From: JAKFEW01 sp036675505
GTDB taxonomy: Bacteria; Cyanobacteriota; Sericytochromatia; S15B-MN24; JAQBPE01
Reading direction: 5' to 3'
NCBI GenBank assembly: GCA_036675505.1
Contig: JAKFEW010000052.1
Coordinates: 1-64,000, forward strand
Length of the DNA: 64,000 bases
Shown: positions 60,885 through 64,000 of the stretch, piece after piece
Layout: each line of letters opens with the position of its first letter
Numbering within the stretch: the first letter of the stretch is position 1
Notes under the pieces: model-generated
What the model was told of the DNA's origin: nothing
Databases searched by the model: none
What the model saw: only the letters and a program-made list of their open reading frames with translations
Program-made: the position numbers and the translations under genes

Positions 60885-62810
60885 ATGTATAGAGTGAGAG
60901 ACCTACCCGTGCGCCTTGTGCGATCCAAGCTCGCCACGCTCGTCCTGGCTGCCTCGCTGGCGGCCTGCGACGCGCGCGCCATGCCAGGGCCCGCCGCGCC
61001 CGACGCGCACCGGCCGCCAGGCTCGGCGCCGGCGATCGCCGCCGCCACCTTGACCCTCAGGCTCGGTGCGCCCCAGGGTCGCCGCCTGCAGGCCGTCGCC
61101 ACGACGAGCAAGCTGCGCCTCACGTTCCAGGCGTCGGATCTCCCCACGCCGGTCACGCGCGACGTGGACCTCGATGCCCAGGGCACAGGGGTCGCCAAGG
61201 ACGTGCCGCTGGGGGAGCGGCGCGTCGTCACGGTCCGCTACCTCGGCGGCGACGGCAAGGAAGTCGACGGCCTCCATTACCGCGTCGTCGTGGACATCCG
61301 GCCCGGCCCCAACCAGGCCAAGCTGAATGACCTCTCGACCGCCTACGGCGACGTCTACGCCTACATGTTGGAGAAGTTCCCCGAGGCCGCCGAGGCGGCC
61401 GACCTGTTCAACATCCAGAGCGTGGTGGACAGCACGATCACCACGCAGAACGCGGCCTCGCCGCGCCTGCTCGACGCCGCGGCGATCGCCACCGTGATGA
61501 AGGACGCCACCGGCAAGAACCTCCCGGCGCCGAAGCCGGAATGGGTCGCCAAGCCCGGCTACCTCACGATCGGCTTCCTCGACTTCGCGCCGAACGTGCC
61601 CGTGCGCGTCTCGGTCAACGACGCGATCTCGGCGTCGGTCGTCTCCACCCGCGGCGAGCCCGTGCTGGTGGGCCCGCTCGCGCCGCGCTCCGAACCCTAC
61701 AAGATCACGATCACGCCGATCGTCGAGGGCGAGACCGACCTGATCCCCCAGACCTTCGACACCACGGTCAGCCAGGATCGCCCGCTATCCAAGTTCCCGT
61801 CGATCTTCTTCTCCACCGCAACGCCCGGCGAGCCGATGCCCGTGCGCCTGGGCGGCGGCTCGGGCGTGGCGACGGGCGACACCATGTGGGTGCTGGGTGG
61901 CCTGGTCCAGCCGACCAGCGACCCGCCCGGCATCGTCGAAACGCCGCGGGTCGCGGCGGCGGAGACGGCCTTCACCTTCTCGCGGGCCGCCAAGTGGAAA
62001 ACGGCCAACGCCCTGCCGGCCACCTACCCCCAGTTCGGCGGGGCGGTGGCGCTCGACGGCGCCAAGGTTTACACCTTCGGCGGGATCCGCGGGGGCCTGG
62101 GGATGGACGAGGTCCACGTGCTCGACACCACCGGCAGCGCCAAAGCCCAGGTAGCGAGCGCGCCGATGACGATCTCGCCGGCGCGGTACCCGCGGAGCGC
62201 GACGGTCCACCTGTCGCTCGCCTCGGCCGCGAAGCTCGGCGACAAGATCTTCGTCGCGGGCGGCTTCACCAACATCGCCAACCGCCCCGATCTGCCCTTC
62301 GAGCTTTTCACCGAGCTGCTCGCCTTCGACCCGGCCGCCGGCACCTTCGAGCAGCTGCCGCCGGAGGGCCTCGGCGAGGAAGGGGCCCGGGCCGGGATGG
62401 CGGGCGCCGTGGTCGGCACGCAGTGGGTGCTGGCCGGGGGCTACCAGGCGGCCGAGGAGCCGCTCGGCATGGTCTCGCGCTTCGATGGCGGCAGCTGGAC
62501 CAACGGCGCGTTGATGCCCACGCCACGTGCGTATGCGGCGGCGGTCGCGCTCGGCGGCAAGCTCTGGGTGATCGGCGGCGAGGAGCGCAAGGGCCAGGCG
62601 AGCCGCGCGGTCGAGGTGTACGACCCGGCGACCGACGTCTGGACGAAGCGGGCGCCGCTCAAGACGCCCCGCGCGTACCCCGCGGTCGCTGTCGTCAAGG
62701 ACGCCGCGGGCAAGGACAAGATTGTGGTGGCGGGCGGCGTGAGCGGCATCCACCCGGACGAGCTGGCCCTCCCGATCCCGGCGGACAAGGTCGAGGAGCT
62801 GACCCCATGA
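60885..62810 (+). CDS. Kelch-repeat lipoprotein
   Basis: The roughly 641-residue protein has a lipobox (LATLVLAASLAACD), about 280 residues of beta-rich sequence, and then Kelch repeats (KVYTFGGIRGGLGMDEVHVLD, KIFVAGGFT, QWVLAGGYQAAEEPLGMVSRFDGGSW, KLWVIGGEERKGQASRAVEVYDPATDVWTKRAPLKTPR). It is probably a surface beta-propeller. The start is uncertain: the ATG at 60885 has only a close GAGGA, and in-frame GTGs at 60894, 60909 and 60918 also give a signal peptide. Its stop overlaps the next start (ATGA). Confidence 0.82.
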   Translation: MYRVRDLPVRLVRSKLATLVLAASLAACDARAMPGPAAPDAHRPPGSAPAIAAATLTLRLGAPQGRRLQAVATTSKLRLTFQASDLPTPVTRDVDLDAQGTGVAKDVPLGERRVVTVRYLGGDGKEVDGLHYRVVVDIRPGPNQAKLNDLSTAYGDVYAYMLEKFPEAAEAADLFNIQSVVDSTITTQNAASPRLLDAAAIATVMKDATGKNLPAPKPEWVAKPGYLTIGFLDFAPNVPVRVSVNDAISASVVSTRGEPVLVGPLAPRSEPYKITITPIVEGETDLIPQTFDTTVSQDRPLSKFPSIFFSTATPGEPMPVRLGGGSGVATGDTMWVLGGLVQPTSDPPGIVETPRVAAAETAFTFSRAAKWKTANALPATYPQFGGAVALDGAKVYTFGGIRGGLGMDEVHVLDTTGSAKAQVASAPMTISPARYPRSATVHLSLASAAKLGDKIFVAGGFTNIANRPDLPFELFTELLAFDPAAGTFEQLPPEGLGEEGARAGMAGAVVGTQWVLAGGYQAAEEPLGMVSRFDGGSWTNGALMPTPRAYAAAVALGGKLWVIGGEERKGQASRAVEVYDPATDVWTKRAPLKTPRAYPAVAVVKDAAGKDKIVVAGGVSGIHPDELALPIPADKVEELTP

Positions 62811-64000
62811 GGCGCATCACGCTGGCCGCCTTGATCGCAGCAGCGCTGTTGAGCTGCCAGAACCCCAACCAGCCCAAGGACCAGGGCGACGGGGAGCAGC
62901 GCGCCGGCGGCAAGAGCCGGGCCTCGGGCAACGCGAAGCCTGCGGCGACGCGCACGCCCCTGGTCCCTGGGACGAAGCCGAGCGGCGGCTCGACGGGCAC
63001 GGGCGGCACCGGCGGCAGCGGCGGCGATCCGACGGCGGAGCCCACCTTGATCCCGGCCACCGGCGCGCCCTTCCCGGACTCCTCGGCGCCGGCCGATCTG
63101 GCGCTGACTTTCGAGGGCATCTCGGGCACCTGGGCGATCCGCCCCTACCTCAACCGGGCGCGGGCCGGCGTGGTGGCGGGCTCCCTCAAGGACCGCCTGA
63201 TCGTGGCCGAGGGCGAGCACCGCCCGTCGTTCGAGTACCTCCAGGTCGGCACGGCCACCTGGATCCTCGACGACGCCTACGACGGCGAGCTGGGCGCCAC
63301 CGGCGAGAGCCGCGTGTTGCACCAGGGCGTCAGCCTGGCGACCGGCGGCGTGGCGGGAGACACCGAGCTCTGGACCGCGGGCGGCCTCGCCGGCGCCCTG
63401 GCGCCGGACGGCACGACCGGCCAGACGGGCTTCGCGCTCTACCGCGACACCGGCTTCGCGACGGCCCGCAAGCCCGAGGAGGGCCAGTTCAACCTCGGCA
63501 AGGGGCGCTACGCCGCGGCGGGCGGGGTCGTGGGCACCGACCTGGTGGTGGCCGGCGGGATCGCGAAGCCCGGCGTGATCGCGAGCGAGGTCGAGGTCGT
63601 GAACCTGACCAAGCTGGTCGACGGCAAGCGCGCGGGCGCGGCGATGCCGGTGCCGGTCGCGGGGGCCGCCACGGCGATGCTCGACGGCAAGCTCTACGTG
63701 ATCGGCGGCTACACCTTCAACCTGGGCAAGGCCTCGCCTGTCACGCACGTCCAGGTGTACGACGTGGCGGCGAACAAGTGGGAGAAGGACGGCCCGGTGC
63801 CCGCCCTGCCGGCTGCGGTCCATGGGGCCGCCGCAGCGGTCCTGAACGGCACGCTCTACCTCATCGGCGGCTATGACGCCGGCGGCAAGCCGACGGGCAC
63901 GATGCGCCAGTTTTCGCTGATCGCGGGCAGCACCTGGGACGCCGGCCCGGCCATGCCGACGCCGCGCGCGCTGCATGCGCTCGTGGCGCACCAGGGTGAG
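62807..64000 (+). CDS. Kelch-repeat lipoprotein (cut by right edge)
   Basis: At least 398 residues are inside the window. It has a lipobox (AALIAAALLSCQ), a Gly/Ser/Thr-rich linker including GGSTGTGGTGGSGG, and Kelch repeats (KLYVIGGYTFNLGKASPVTHVQVYDVAANKWEKDGPVPALPAA, TLYLIGGYDAGGKPTGTMRQF). The ATG overlaps the previous stop, so the two Kelch genes are coupled and probably related by duplication, though divergent. Confidence 0.85.
   Translation, partial: MRRITLAALIAAALLSCQNPNQPKDQGDGEQRAGGKSRASGNAKPAATRTPLVPGTKPSGGSTGTGGTGGSGGDPTAEPTLIPATGAPFPDSSAPADLALTFEGISGTWAIRPYLNRARAGVVAGSLKDRLIVAEGEHRPSFEYLQVGTATWILDDAYDGELGATGESRVLHQGVSLATGGVAGDTELWTAGGLAGALAPDGTTGQTGFALYRDTGFATARKPEEGQFNLGKGRYAAAGGVVGTDLVVAGGIAKPGVIASEVEVVNLTKLVDGKRAGAAMPVPVAGAATAMLDGKLYVIGGYTFNLGKASPVTHVQVYDVAANKWEKDGPVPALPAAVHGAAAAVLNGTLYLIGGYDAGGKPTGTMRQFSLIAGSTWDAGPAMPTPRALHALVAHQGE

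Overview
The window is a high-GC (roughly 70% by eye) bacterial chromosome segment. At least 13 proteins carry a lipobox signal peptide. There are also c-type haem proteins, a Tat-exported molybdo-hydroxylase subunit and a cytochrome-fused PuuD-type urate hydroxylase, which suggests an aerobic bacterium with a Gram-negative-like envelope. The phylum cannot be fixed from sequence alone. Several promoters carry 11-bp-periodic direct repeats of a YTTAAYYW octamer, which resembles the Pho box described in cyanobacteria, so a deep-branching cyanobacterial lineage such as Sericytochromatia is possible. Myxococcota is an alternative. Both are weak inferences.

Layout. 0-1.5 kb: degraded or partial genes, including a frameshifted AlbA/RecG-like C-terminus. 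1.6-5.8 kb: purD, an ArsR-type regulator with a methyltransferase, and a second methyltransferase. 6-10 kb: two Sel1-repeat proteins and a small acidic protein. 10.2-18.6 kb: an eight-gene, mostly overlapping operon (fatty acyl-AMP ligase, acyl carrier protein, KASIII-like synthase, Rieske oxygenase, ATP-grasp ligase, SDR, metallo-beta-lactamase-fold hydrolase, acyltransferase-like protein) that looks like a lipid-derived natural-product pathway. 18.7-30.7 kb: secreted EF-hand and papain-like proteins, an amidase, assorted housekeeping and hypothetical genes, an IorAB-type molybdo-hydroxylase and an MFS transporter.

30.7-31.5 kb: a gene-free stretch with a good promoter, a chain of hairpins many of which are closed by GNRA tetraloops, and an intrinsic terminator. 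It is best read as a large structured non-coding RNA of about 770 nt. 31.6-39.9 kb: mainly exported proteins on the minus strand (beta-helix, CHAP peptidase, lipoproteins, amidohydrolase, leucine-rich lipoprotein), then an AlkD-like protein. 40-45.4 kb: an OPT-family transporter followed by an 1139-residue beta-propeller protein. 45.5-53.7 kb: an XRE regulator, a membrane protein with a multi-site promoter, a VWA lipoprotein, an OmpR-family response regulator, a serine hydrolase and puuD. 53.8-64 kb: a run of exported proteins (menorin-like, DUF1111 cytochrome, NHL propeller with a GGTT-repeat stalk, two Kelch lipoproteins), with the last gene running off the right edge.

Cross-cutting signals. 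(1) Six genes have a TANNNT -10 element exactly 6 nt before the start codon, as expected for leaderless mRNAs. (2) Pho-box-like direct repeats precede the amidase, several exported-protein genes and the non-coding RNA promoter. The two strongest hunt targets are the large RNA and the acyl-AMP-ligase/Rieske operon.
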